This document shows, piece by piece, positions 1-6,107 of a DNA stretch of 18,494 nt. The notes below the pieces were generated by a model that made no database searches, was not told the DNA's origin, and worked only from the letters and a program-made list of their open reading frames with translations. The position numbers and the translations under genes are program-made. The stretch spans positions 1-18,494 of the forward strand of contig JAGWNO010000017.1 in assembly GCA_028871235.1 (NCBI GenBank). Direction: 5' to 3'. Position 1 is the stretch's first letter; each line of letters begins with the position of its first letter. Source of the stretch: Gammaproteobacteria bacterium. GTDB taxonomy: Bacteria > Pseudomonadota > Gammaproteobacteria > Natronospirales > REEB76.

Positions 1-146
1 TGGTCGTACGCCTTCGCCTCACCTCCAAACTTCTTGGCCTGCACCACCGTCAACGCCGCCGTCAGCGTCGTCTTCCCATGGTCCACATGCCCGATCGTCC
101 CCACATTTACGTGCGGCTTGGTACGCTCAAATTTTGCCTTGGACAC
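1..146 (-). CDS. tuf: Elongation factor Tu, N-terminal fragment
   Basis: The reverse strand encodes the start of EF-Tu, the GTPase that brings aminoacyl-tRNA to the ribosome. The 48 visible codons read SKAKFERTKPHVNVGTIGHV and then DHGKTTLTAAL. This contains the P-loop GHVDHGKT that binds GTP phosphates, followed by AKKFGGEAKAYD. The start is GTG at 146, preceded by GGAG in CGGAGTAGTACC at good spacing; no other start keeps the conserved SKxKF N-terminus. The gene runs off the left edge. It follows tRNA-Tyr, tRNA-Gly and tRNA-Thr on the same strand, the arrangement known for tufB of gammaproteobacteria, where tRNAs and tuf share one transcript. Whether a second tuf copy exists cannot be seen here. 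Confidence 0.97.
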   Translation of the reverse strand, partial: MSKAKFERTKPHVNVGTIGHVDHGKTTLTAALTVVQAKKFGGEAKAYD

Positions 147-184
147 GGTACTACTCCGAATGATTTGCCTGTTTACTGAACCTG

Positions 185-200
185 CGGCCCGGTGGGGCCG
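185..200 (-). other. Hairpin in the tRNA-Thr/tuf spacer
   Basis: CGGCCC and GGGCCG form a perfect 6-bp stem around a 4-base loop (191-194) just downstream of the tRNA-Thr(GGU) CCA end and 38 bases before the tuf start. No T-run follows on the tuf strand, so it does not look like a strong terminator. A role in 3' processing of the tRNA or in protecting the tuf message is inference. Confidence 0.4.
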
Positions 201-207
201 TATTTCC

Positions 208-283
208 TGGAGCCCATGACCGGAATCGAACCGGTGACCTCGTCCTTACCAAGGACGTGCTCTACCGACTGAGCTACATGGGC
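208..283 (-). tRNA. thrT: tRNA-Thr (anticodon GGU)
   Basis: A 76-nt cloverleaf on the reverse strand. The acceptor arms are GCCCATG (277-283) and CATGGGC, followed by discriminator T and an encoded CCA (208-210). The T loop reads GGTTCGATTCC and the D arm AGCTCAGTCGGTAGAGC. The anticodon loop carries GGT, so it reads ACC and ACU threonine codons. It is the last tRNA before tuf, the position held by thrT in E. coli. Confidence 0.97.
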
Positions 284-317
284 GACCTAAACTGCTGTCC
301 CATCCGCCCGTTCGTCC

Positions 318-391
<74 letters not shown>

Positions 392-450
392 TGCATCCGG
401 CACTGGGTCACCTGAATCTGCCATCCAGGGGCTCTCGAAACTCAACTTTC

Positions 451-537
451 TGGTGGAGGGGGAAGGATTCGAACCTTCGTAGGCGTAAAGCCAGCAGATT
501 TACAGTCTGCCCTCGTTGGCCGCTTGAGTACCCCTCC
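451..537 (-). tRNA. tyrU: tRNA-Tyr (anticodon GUA)
   Basis: An 87-nt class II tRNA with the long variable arm expected of bacterial tRNA-Tyr. The acceptor stem is GGAGGGG (531-537) with CCCCTCC, then A73 and an encoded CCA (451-453). The anticodon loop CTGTAAA gives GTA. It is the first tRNA of the contiguous cluster. In E. coli a tRNA-Thr(UGU) lies directly upstream; here that tRNA is about 4.7 kb away at 5234-5309. Confidence 0.97.
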
Positions 538-553
538 ACGGACGAAGCCGCGA

Positions 554-583
554 ATTTTCTGATAATTCACAGACATGTGTCAA
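554..583 (-). promoter_or_regulatory. Candidate sigma70 promoter of the tRNA-tuf unit
   Basis: On the reverse strand a perfect -35 box TTGACA (578-583) is followed after 18 bases by GAAAAT (554-559), a 4/6 match to TATAAT. A GC-rich stretch TCGCGGC follows, as in discriminators of stringently controlled stable-RNA promoters. The start would fall just upstream of tRNA-Tyr (5' end 537). A second TTGACA (595-600) lies upstream without a good -10 partner. The strong -35 is seen directly; the use of this pair is inferred. Confidence 0.6.
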
Positions 584-600
584 CCTTTTGAAGCTGTCAA

Positions 601-842
601 GGCCAGTTCCTGCACTCTCCAAGGCGTATTCCGACACGACTTCATCGCCATCCGCGCGCCAGCCCTGCCCCCAGGCGTACTACCTGGCTACCCTGGCAGT
701 GCCCAGAATTGAGGATGCCTCAAACCGGTCTTACCGGAAGCGGGCCCGGATCCACCCGCCGGGGTGGCGGCGGGCTGCTTTCCGGCTCCCTGCAGGCCAC
801 TCCCGGGCCATAGTGCGGTGCAGCGTCCCGGAAGCCCGGTTC
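601..842. other. Non-coding stretch between tRNA promoter and pstS terminator
   Basis: About 240 bases with no convincing gene; the short open frames here lack ribosome sites and family likeness. The part from 743 to 809 is very GC-rich and self-complementary: GGCCCGG (743-749) pairs with CCGGGCC (803-809), and an inner CCCGCC (755-760) can pair with GGCGGG (769-774 region). I could not match it to SRP RNA, RNase P RNA, 6S RNA or tmRNA core motifs. Confidence 0.4.
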
Positions 843-882
843 CATAAATAAAATGCGCCAGAGATCCGTTTCCCTGGCGCAT
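843..882 (-). terminator. Intrinsic terminator of pstS
   Basis: ATGCGCCAG (853-861) and CTGGCGCAT (874-882) form a perfect 9-bp stem with a 12-base loop. On the reverse strand it is followed by TTTTATTTAT, so it ends transcription coming from pstS about 70 bases past the stop codon. This makes pstS a single-gene unit on the 3' side. Confidence 0.85.
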
Positions 883-951
883 CGTTCTTGCGGAGGATCG
901 ATCCCTGACAGATTCAGGGCGACATCCGTGTCATCCCTATCCGGGGAAGGC

Positions 952-1980
952 TCAGATCCCTAGATTCTTCTTCCAGTACGTCTCGATCTGACGCACGGTC
1001 TTGGGAGGTAACGGTACGTAGTCGAGCTTTTGCGCTTGCCCCTGGCCCTTGGTCAGGAACCATCTGCAGAAGTCCACGACCGCCTCGTTCTGCGCCTTCG
1101 AGTAGTCCTTGCGCATGAGGATGTAGGTCGCCGCAGTGATCGGCCAGCTCTTGGCGCCCGGCTGGTCAGTCAGGATGAGATAGAAGTCCGCCACATGAGT
1201 AAAGTCAGCATTGGCTGACGCCGCCTGGAACGTGGCCAAATTGGGGCTGAGGGTCTTGCCATCGCGGTTGATCATGCGCGTATACGCCATGTTGGTCTGG
1301 ATCGTATAGGCGTATTCCACGTAGCCGATGGAGCCGCGGATCTGGTTCACGAAGCTGGCGACGCCGGCATTGCCCTTGCCGCCCACGCCGTTCGGCCATG
1401 ATACGGACGTGTCCGAACCGACTTTCGACTTCCATTCCGGAGATACCTTGGCCAGATAGTTGGTGAAGTTGAAGGTGGTACCGGAGCCATCCGAGCGGTG
1501 TACAGTGGTGATCGCCATATCCGGCAGCGGCAGGCCGGGATTGAGTTGCACGACACGCGCATCGTTCCACTTGGTGATCTTGCCTAGATAGATATCGGCG
1601 AGCACCGGACCATCAAGCAGCATCTGCCCCGCCTTGATACCCGGTATGTTCACCACCGGGGTGATACCGATGATCACCGCCGGAAATTGCGCCAATCCCT
1701 GTTTCGCCAACTCCGCGGGCGTCAGGGGCTTGTCGCTGTTGGCGAAATCCACGGTCTTGTTCTGGATCTGCTGGATGCCGCCACCGGAACCGATGGCCTG
1801 GTAATTTACGGCGATATCCTTCTCGCCCTGATACTGGCTGGCCCATTGCGACAGCAGCGGGTAGATGGCGGTACCACCTGCGGCATTCAAGAGCTTGCCA
1901 TCGGCCCAGCTGGCCGGACCGACTGCCGCGGTGGCAACCAGCATGGCCATCGCCGTATTCCGAATCATGTGCTTGAACAT
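952..1980 (-). CDS. pstS: Periplasmic phosphate-binding protein PstS
   Basis: PstS captures inorganic phosphate in the periplasm and hands it to the PstCAB ABC importer. The 342-residue protein is close to the usual length (about 346 in E. coli). A Sec signal peptide covers residues 1-26 with cleavage after SWA. Family motifs follow in order: AAGGTAIYPLLSQW, IGSGGGIQQI, DFANSDKPL, DGPVLADIYLGKITKW, HRSDGSGTTFNFT, WPNGVGGKGN and GSIGYVEYAY; these include the Ser, Thr, Asp and Arg residues that hydrogen-bond phosphate. ATG at 1980 has GGAG eight bases upstream; an internal Met at residue 5 would shorten the signal. No pstC, pstA, pstB or phoU is nearby, and a terminator follows, so the gene is transcribed alone. 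A tandem Pho box upstream indicates PhoB induction under phosphate starvation. Confidence 0.96.
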   Translation of the reverse strand: MFKHMIRNTAMAMLVATAAVGPASWADGKLLNAAGGTAIYPLLSQWASQYQGEKDIAVNYQAIGSGGGIQQIQNKTVDFANSDKPLTPAELAKQGLAQFPAVIIGITPVVNIPGIKAGQMLLDGPVLADIYLGKITKWNDARVVQLNPGLPLPDMAITTVHRSDGSGTTFNFTNYLAKVSPEWKSKVGSDTSVSWPNGVGGKGNAGVASFVNQIRGSIGYVEYAYTIQTNMAYTRMINRDGKTLSPNLATFQAASANADFTHVADFYLILTDQPGAKSWPITAATYILMRKDYSKAQNEAVVDFCRWFLTKGQGQAQKLDYVPLPPKTVRQIETYWKKNLGI

Positions 1981-2045
1981 GTCATTAACTCCTCATTAAA
2001 GAAACTCACCAAGGAATGCCTGCTATCCATATTCATTAGGATGGG

Positions 2046-2101
2046 ACTCTAGAGGAATTTCGTGACAGGAATATGACAGTTTGCCTGCAGTCAGATGACA
2101 G
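2046..2101 (-). promoter_or_regulatory. Tandem Pho box and promoter of pstS
   Basis: The reverse strand carries four contiguous 11-base units: CTGTCATCTGA (2091-2101), CTGCAGGCAAA (2080-2090), CTGTCATATTC (2069-2079) and CTGTCACGAAA (2058-2068). Units 1, 3 and 4 keep the CTGTCA core of PhoB half-sites. After the last CTGTCAC there are exactly 10 bases and then TAGAGT (2046-2051), a 4/6 -10 box, the geometry of the E. coli phoA promoter. No -35 box is needed at such PhoB-activated promoters. The leader to the pstS ATG would be about 60 bases. Confidence 0.88.
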
Positions 2102-2458
2102 GGCCAGGCAAACTCTCCGACAGCGCCCCACTATGAACCATGGACATACTCCTCGCTGCAACCCGATATCCATCAGTTAACGCCACCCATTCCATTATCC
2201 GCACCAGCTCTGTTACCGTCGAGAATCACGCCTACCACCCGCCCGTCACGCGTTGTCGCATCGTGTTCCGCAGCAGCGCCGCAGGCTACGCGATACGCTC
2301 CTGAGCGACGCTCTCATGGTGCGCCAGACCGCTCATCTCACAACAACGTCCCCATTTTCACGACCCCGTGGTCCGGGGACTCTTGTTGCGACAGATCTGC
2401 ATCCATTACGAAACCAATTCAGGTCCAGCCGCTACTGCCGGTGATTTTCCCGGTAAAG
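2102..2458. other. Non-coding gap between pstS promoter and porin terminator
   Basis: About 357 bases in which I see no gene, RNA motif or repeat. Short frames on the plus strand have no ribosome site and no family likeness. Base composition is mixed and less GC-rich than the coding parts around it. Confidence 0.4.
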
Positions 2459-2486
2459 CAAAAAAAGGCGGACCGAAGTCCGCCTT
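2459..2486 (-). terminator. Intrinsic terminator of the porin gene
   Basis: On the reverse strand the perfect stem GGCGGAC/GTCCGCC closes a UUCG tetraloop (2474-2477), is extended by two A-T pairs, and is followed by TTTTTTTGC. This is a textbook strong rho-independent terminator 37 bases after the porin stop codon. It separates the porin unit from pstS. Confidence 0.95.
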
Positions 2487-2522
2487 GAAGTACTCACGGG
2501 AGCGAGGGATCGTCAGCGTGAG

Positions 2523-3821
2523 TCAGAAATCATATTCGAGCATGACGCGGTTGAAGTAGAACGTGCCCAGATTCGGCGACCCAAAGCTGCCGTTCAGACC
2601 GTGGACGATACCCAGGCGGTTGCGCACCGAGAAGCCCTTGAGGTCGCCCGAGAAGAACCATGTGAGGTCCACATCGGACTCGTTGGTGTCGGCAAAGTTC
2701 GGCTGGGTGTTGTAGCGGGCGTAGCTCGTGATAAGCCGCAGCTGCTTGTCCACGAAGTAGAAAGTGCCCGCCAGTTTCCAGGCGTTGCCTACGCCCTTCT
2801 CCACCAGACCCGCCGTCATGGAAGTCGTGTACAGAGGGTCGGTTGCATAGCCGGCTGAATAGGGTGACACGATGCCGCCGTTCTTGAAGTCGCCGGTGCT
2901 GTTGGAGATCTTGTTGTAGGACACCGCCAGGCTGTCGCCGCTGAAGTTGACGCCGGCCATGACGCCGTAGGTGCTGTTGTTGACACTCGCAGCCAGCAGG
3001 TTGTTGGTGCTGTTGGATTCATGCAGGTACTGGGCGCCGATCACCGGGGCGATGCCTGAGCCCGTATGGAAGGTATAGGAACCATCTGCGTACGCGGCAT
3101 TGGTGAGGTCGTAGAACTTGTAGTACCACACCTGCGCGTTGGCGCCACCGTCCTTGTAGGTGAGGCCGGCGGTGGCGGTGCCGTTGCCGCTCTGGGTACC
3201 GACACTGGCGTTGGGCGCGCCGCCGTAGATATTGGCAAAGCCGTTGGCGTTATACAGGGTGGTGGCGGAGAAAGCGCTGGCGGTACGGCTCTTCCAGCGG
3301 TATTCCCGCGCGACGATCAAATCCACGCCCTGCATCAGCGTGAAATCCGCCAATACGCCCTGGTAGGTGGCGGGAACCATGCGGGAGTCGGAGGCGCCCA
3401 TCCAGGGGGTGTTCATCAGCTGGTTGCCGGCGCGGATGAGAACGCTGTCCTGCTTCCATTGCAGGTAGGCCTGGCCGAGCGTGTAGATCGGCTGGGTACC
3501 GGCGAGCGTGGTCTCGAGATGTCCGTAATTACCGGTCTCGTTATTGAATCCGAACACGTCCTGGGCGCTCCAGAAGGTGCCGCCCGCACTGAAGCCGCCA
3601 CCGAAGGTCGGACTCAGGTAATTGAACATCCCGCCGAAGGAATTGGCCTTGAGGTTGTTGGGCGCGGTGGCGTTGGTGAAATTGCGCGTGAAGTAGTAGT
3701 CACGCAGGTAACCGTTATACTTACCCTGACTCAGGAAACCGGTCAGCGAGTCGGCATGGGCCTGTCCGGCCAGCAGCGCGGCCCCAGCCATCAACAAGCC
3801 AACCCAGTGGATCGTGCGCAT
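2523..3821 (-). CDS. OprD-like outer-membrane porin, Pho-controlled
   Basis: A 432-residue outer-membrane beta-barrel protein. A signal peptide covers residues 1-23 with cleavage after AHA. The mature part is rich in Gly, Asn, Tyr and Thr with alternating strand patterns and ends in VMLEYDF, whose C-terminal Phe is the usual signal for barrel assembly. Segments LRDYYFTRNF, GTFWSAQDVFGF, IRAGNQLMNTPWMGASDSR and VPATYQGV recall the OprD/Opr porin family, which mostly takes up amino acids and small anions. ATG at 3821 has GGGAG nine bases upstream. The gene is monocistronic: a strong terminator follows and a tandem Pho box precedes it. From that control I infer uptake of phosphate or phosphorylated compounds during phosphate shortage; substrate specificity cannot be read from the sequence. 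Confidence 0.85.
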   Translation of the reverse strand: MRTIHWVGLLMAGAALLAGQAHADSLTGFLSQGKYNGYLRDYYFTRNFTNATAPNNLKANSFGGMFNYLSPTFGGGFSAGGTFWSAQDVFGFNNETGNYGHLETTLAGTQPIYTLGQAYLQWKQDSVLIRAGNQLMNTPWMGASDSRMVPATYQGVLADFTLMQGVDLIVAREYRWKSRTASAFSATTLYNANGFANIYGGAPNASVGTQSGNGTATAGLTYKDGGANAQVWYYKFYDLTNAAYADGSYTFHTGSGIAPVIGAQYLHESNSTNNLLAASVNNSTYGVMAGVNFSGDSLAVSYNKISNSTGDFKNGGIVSPYSAGYATDPLYTTSMTAGLVEKGVGNAWKLAGTFYFVDKQLRLITSYARYNTQPNFADTNESDVDLTWFFSGDLKGFSVRNRLGIVHGLNGSFGSPNLGTFYFNRVMLEYDF

Positions 3822-3880
3822 GTCAGTTGTCTCCCAGGTAATTTAAAGAGGCCAGAGGGCTGGCCTACACGACGCCGTGC

Positions 3881-3936
3881 AGACTACCGGGGCAATATGA
3901 CACGGATATGACTGTTTGATGCCAGCCGTGTGACAG
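3881..3936 (-). promoter_or_regulatory. Tandem Pho box and promoter of the porin
   Basis: Four contiguous 11-base units on the reverse strand: CTGTCACACGG (3926-3936), CTGGCATCAAA (3915-3925), CAGTCATATCC (3904-3914) and GTGTCATATTG (3893-3903). Each keeps most of the CTGTCA core. Exactly 10 bases after the last GTGTCAT lies TAGTCT (3881-3886), in the place of a -10 box but only a 3/6 match. The four-unit layout and the degenerate second unit ending in CAAA mirror the pstS promoter. The expected leader is about 53 bases. Confidence 0.8.
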
Positions 3937-4081
3937 CTGTGTTATGCGTGGACTGAATCTGGTGCCGGCCTGGAGGCTCTCGTTGCGGCTGGTTACATAC
4001 GAAAACTGGAGCACCAACGCCAGGACAGCGTCGGGCAGTCGTCTGCAGCCCGTTACGAAGTAAACCCGGGGTGTGTGAAAA

Positions 4082-4145
4082 ATAATACTCAAAATCGAAG
4101 GGGCATCGCCAGGCTTCTGGAACTTACTAGGATTTTGAGAATTAT
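4082..4145. repeat. AT-rich 15-bp inverted repeat
   Basis: ATAATACTCAAAATC (4082-4096) and GATTTTGAGAATTAT (4131-4145) are complementary at 14 of 15 positions around a 34-base loop that itself holds CCAG/CTGG. On the reverse strand TTATTTTTC follows, so it could act as a weak terminator for transcription from the transposase remnant, or it may mark the end of a lost element. The flanking stretch 3937-4081 holds nothing else that I can recognise. Confidence 0.5.
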
Positions 4146-4161
4146 CGCTGTCCACCCATTT

Positions 4162-4537
4162 CTATGGCCTCAGTATTGAATTGCACTTGACGTTACCCCA
4201 TTCTGGATACCAGGGATAAATCAGTTCCTGCCGAGTTTGGCATGCCCGCATGATGGTGAGCAAAGTCCACTGGCGCATGTCATCCATGGAGCCGTGCGGA
4301 CGACGGTTGTTGTAGTACCACCGTCAGCGTGCGGTTTTGTTCCTGGCATCGGCCAGGTTCATGAACACTGCCTTGTTCGGGCATTCTTCACGGAGCCGTG
4401 CGTTGAAACTCTCGATATGGGCGTTTTCGACCGACTTGCCGGACCGGCTGAACTGCACAGCCGGACACCGTTCTCATACGCCCACTGGTCGAACACCCGG
4501 CCTTGGGCCCCCGGCCCGCTGTCCACGGTAATGGCAT
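4162..4537 (-). pseudogene. Decayed IS3-type transposase (OrfB) C-terminal part
   Basis: The reverse strand reads AITVDSGPG and VFDQWAYENGVRL. After a frame change near 4453-4459 (an apparent 2-base insertion) it continues FSRSGKSVENAHIESFNARL, then REECPNKAVFMNLADARN and WYYNNRRPHGSM. These match the DNGPEF, ENAHIESFN, LREEC and RPH motifs of the DDE integrase core of IS3-family OrfB, closest in style to the IS407 group. An in-frame TGA interrupts it at 4324-4326 where Trp is usual. The N-terminal half and OrfA are absent: upstream the sequence meets the 109-bp palindromic element at 4538. With a frameshift, a stop and truncation the element cannot be active. The reading frame ends at TAG 4162-4164, but the original end is uncertain. 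Confidence 0.75.
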
Positions 4538-4646
4538 GGCAGCACGCGTGGCGCCCGCGAGCCACCATTACCCGGGGCGCTTTTAACGCATATCACCTTT
4601 CGGTGAAAAGTGTGATGGACTCGGTGCGGGCGCCACGCGTGCTGCC
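4538..4646. repeat. 109-bp palindromic element with 21-bp perfect terminal repeats
   Basis: Bases 4538-4558 (starting GGCAGCACGCG) and 4626-4646 (ending CGCGTGCTGCC) are exact reverse complements over 21 bases. The interior adds further pairing: GAG/CTC and CCAT/ATGG next to the arms, and a central TCACC-TTTC-GGTGA hairpin with CTTTT/AAAAG outside it, so the whole unit can fold as one long stem. It has no coding capacity. It lies exactly between the transposase remnant and the lipoprotein gene. Long terminal repeats and small size suit a MITE or REP/REPIN-like repeat; no target duplication is visible at the edges. Confidence 0.7.
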
Positions 4647-4662
4647 GTGAGGATGAAGCAAC

Positions 4663-5067
4663 TCAGTAAATCGTGTACCCCGCAAGCAGCGCCTGATTAT
4701 CCTTGATCAAGTAACGAAAATCCTCGTGCACCGTGCCTTTGGCATAAGTGGTTTTATATGTCAGGGTAACAACATGTCCATTATCCAGATAATTCACCGC
4801 CGTATCGGTGAGCTTGCTTGACTTCAAAAGACCCCACTTGCGGTGGGTCTCCGCGAAAATCGCCACCATCACTCTCTCGGATTCGTCCTTTTTCATCTCA
4901 TCCGCAGCTTGCTCGTATATCTGCTGCCCCTGATCGGCATCCAGCTGGGCATGGAATTTGACGACCGCCTGTTCGGCGAGCGCCTCATCGGGTGACTGGG
5001 CACACCCCTGCATAACGGCGACAAGCAGGATTACAAAGACCGCTGACAAGCGCATAGCTTGGTTCAT
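4663..5067 (-). CDS. Small putative lipoprotein of unknown function
   Basis: A 134-residue protein starting MNQAMRLSAVFVILLVAVMQ and then GC: a short basic start, a hydrophobic core and a lipobox-like MQGC, so export and lipid attachment at that Cys (about residue 22) are likely, although the -3 residue is not the classical Leu. The mature part has KFHAQLDADQGQQIYEQAAD, RKWGLLKSSKLTDT and VVTLTYKTTYAKG, reminiscent of small NTF2-like DUF3887/DUF4019 proteins; that likeness is from memory only. I chose ATG 5067 because the frame further upstream runs into the tRNA-Thr gene; ATG 5055 is an alternative, and neither has a clear Shine-Dalgarno site. Its stop lies 16 bases from the palindromic element. 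No partner gene is adjacent. Confidence 0.65.
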   Translation of the reverse strand: MNQAMRLSAVFVILLVAVMQGCAQSPDEALAEQAVVKFHAQLDADQGQQIYEQAADEMKKDESERVMVAIFAETHRKWGLLKSSKLTDTAVNYLDNGHVVTLTYKTTYAKGTVHEDFRYLIKDNQALLAGYTIY

Positions 5068-5233
5068 CTTGGTGCTTAGTATTGCATCGTGGAACTGGAA
5101 AATCACCTGTGCATGCAACGGCATGCGCATCGTCATGTTCTTCCGCATTTTTCCGTTAATGAGCAGCACATACACCCTTGTCTCAGGGTCGACGAACCGA
5201 CAAGTATCTGATTTGCTAAGTCCTTTTATTTCA

Positions 5234-5309
5234 TGGTGCCGGCGGAGAGAATCGAACTCCCGACCCACTGATTACAAATCAGTTGCTCTGCCAACTGAGC
5301 TACGCCGGC
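5234..5309 (-). tRNA. thrU: tRNA-Thr (anticodon UGU)
   Basis: A 76-nt tRNA on the reverse strand with acceptor GCCGGCG (5303-5309)/CGCCGGC, A73 and encoded CCA (5234-5236). The anticodon loop TTTGTAA gives TGT, reading ACA and ACG. Its body closely follows E. coli thrU, the first tRNA of the thrU-tyrU-glyT-thrT-tufB transcript. Here it lies directly downstream of the SPOR gene but far from the other three tRNAs. Confidence 0.97.
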
Positions 5310-5328
5310 GTCTTCAGAAAGCGGATGA

Positions 5329-5358
5329 ATTCTATCAGGGCGTGGTGCGTGGCGTCAG
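5329..5358 (-). promoter_or_regulatory. Candidate promoter of tRNA-Thr(UGU)
   Basis: On the reverse strand CTGACG (5353-5358, 4/6) and TAGAAT (5329-5334, 5/6) are 18 bases apart, and the tRNA 5' end follows 20 bases after the -10 box. The -35 box overlaps the stop codon of the SPOR gene. The tRNA could also be read through from the upstream operon, since no terminator is seen between them. Confidence 0.45.
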
Positions 5359-6107
5359 CGCATCGGGGCCACGGTCCCACAGGCGGCGGGCTGGCGCGTC
5401 ACTGCCGCATCGCCCTCGCCGAGATCCGTGAAAACCGAGACGGGCGGAAGCTGACCGTCGCCGCCGCGGGCATCCAGCCAGTAACGGGGGGCGTCGCGGA
5501 AACGTTCCGTCATCACCGGATGGTAGCCGAGCTTGCGGATGCGCTGCTGGCGCTCCTCCGCACCTTTGCGCTGGTTGAACACGCCGAGGGAGATGGCATT
5601 GCGGTTGGCCTCATCTCTGGCCACATAGAGATCCTTCACGCCGCGCTGCTTGAGCAGGGTCGTCGCCGCTTCCGCCTCATGGCGGGAACTGAACGGCGGC
5701 AGGTATACCCAGTAACCGAGACGCACTTTGCCCGGCACCAGCCGTTGGCTGACGCTGACGCCGGCTTTCTGCAGGCGTGCCGCACCGGTCTGCGCCGCTT
5801 CGGTACTCGGGAATGGCCCGTAACTCACGCATACCGGCGCCGTGACAGCCGCGCTGACCGCAACGGTGGCGGCGGCGGGCGAGGCCGGATTGGCTGCCGG
5901 TGCGGGAGGCGGCAATGCCGCGGATGTGGCCGCTTTCACCAGCGCCTGGTGTTCTGCGGGGGTAAGTTCCGCCAGCAGCGTGAGCGGCTTGGTATTGGAC
6001 AGGGGCGAAGCTACCTGCAACGCCGGGTGCGGCGGACTCAACCACTCAAACCAGATGAGTACCGCCACATTTGTAACCAGCAGCATCACGAACAGAAGAC
6101 GCATCAT
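5355..6107 (-). CDS. Membrane-anchored SPOR-domain protein
   Basis: A 250-residue protein starting MMRLLFVMLLVTNVAVLIWF, a single inner-membrane segment with a short cytoplasmic tail. An Ala/Pro-rich linker follows (about residues 60-95) and then a periplasmic region with two SPOR-like units: CVSYGPFPSTEAAQTGAARL (about residues 100-140) and YWVYLPPFSSRHEAEAATTL through SLGVFNQRKGAEERQQRIRK (about 140-225). SPOR domains bind denuded septal peptidoglycan. ATG 6107 overlaps the coaX stop as ATGA, which indicates translational coupling; a much longer open frame runs on upstream inside coaX but lacks family support. A SPOR protein after coaX at this tRNA-tuf locus is also known in pseudomonads. 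A cell-division or envelope role is inference. Confidence 0.87.
   Translation of the reverse strand: MMRLLFVMLLVTNVAVLIWFEWLSPPHPALQVASPLSNTKPLTLLAELTPAEHQALVKAATSAALPPPAPAANPASPAAATVAVSAAVTAPVCVSYGPFPSTEAAQTGAARLQKAGVSVSQRLVPGKVRLGYWVYLPPFSSRHEAEAATTLLKQRGVKDLYVARDEANRNAISLGVFNQRKGAEERQQRIRKLGYHPVMTERFRDAPRYWLDARGGDGQLPPVSVFTDLGEGDAAVTRQPAACGTVAPMR

Noticed and set aside
538..700. A duplicated tRNA-Thr(UGU) 3' end as an attachment site
   Set aside because: I looked for the tRNA 3' segment near the far border of the inserted stretch and found no matching repeat, and no integrase gene is present.
3066..3911. 281-codon plus-strand frame opposite the porin
   Set aside because: It is antisense to a complete porin gene and to its Pho-box promoter, and shows only Gly/Val/Glu-rich shadow sequence.
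3865..4155. 96-codon reverse-strand frame upstream of the porin
   Set aside because: It runs through the Pho boxes and the AT-rich inverted repeat, has no ribosome site and no family likeness.
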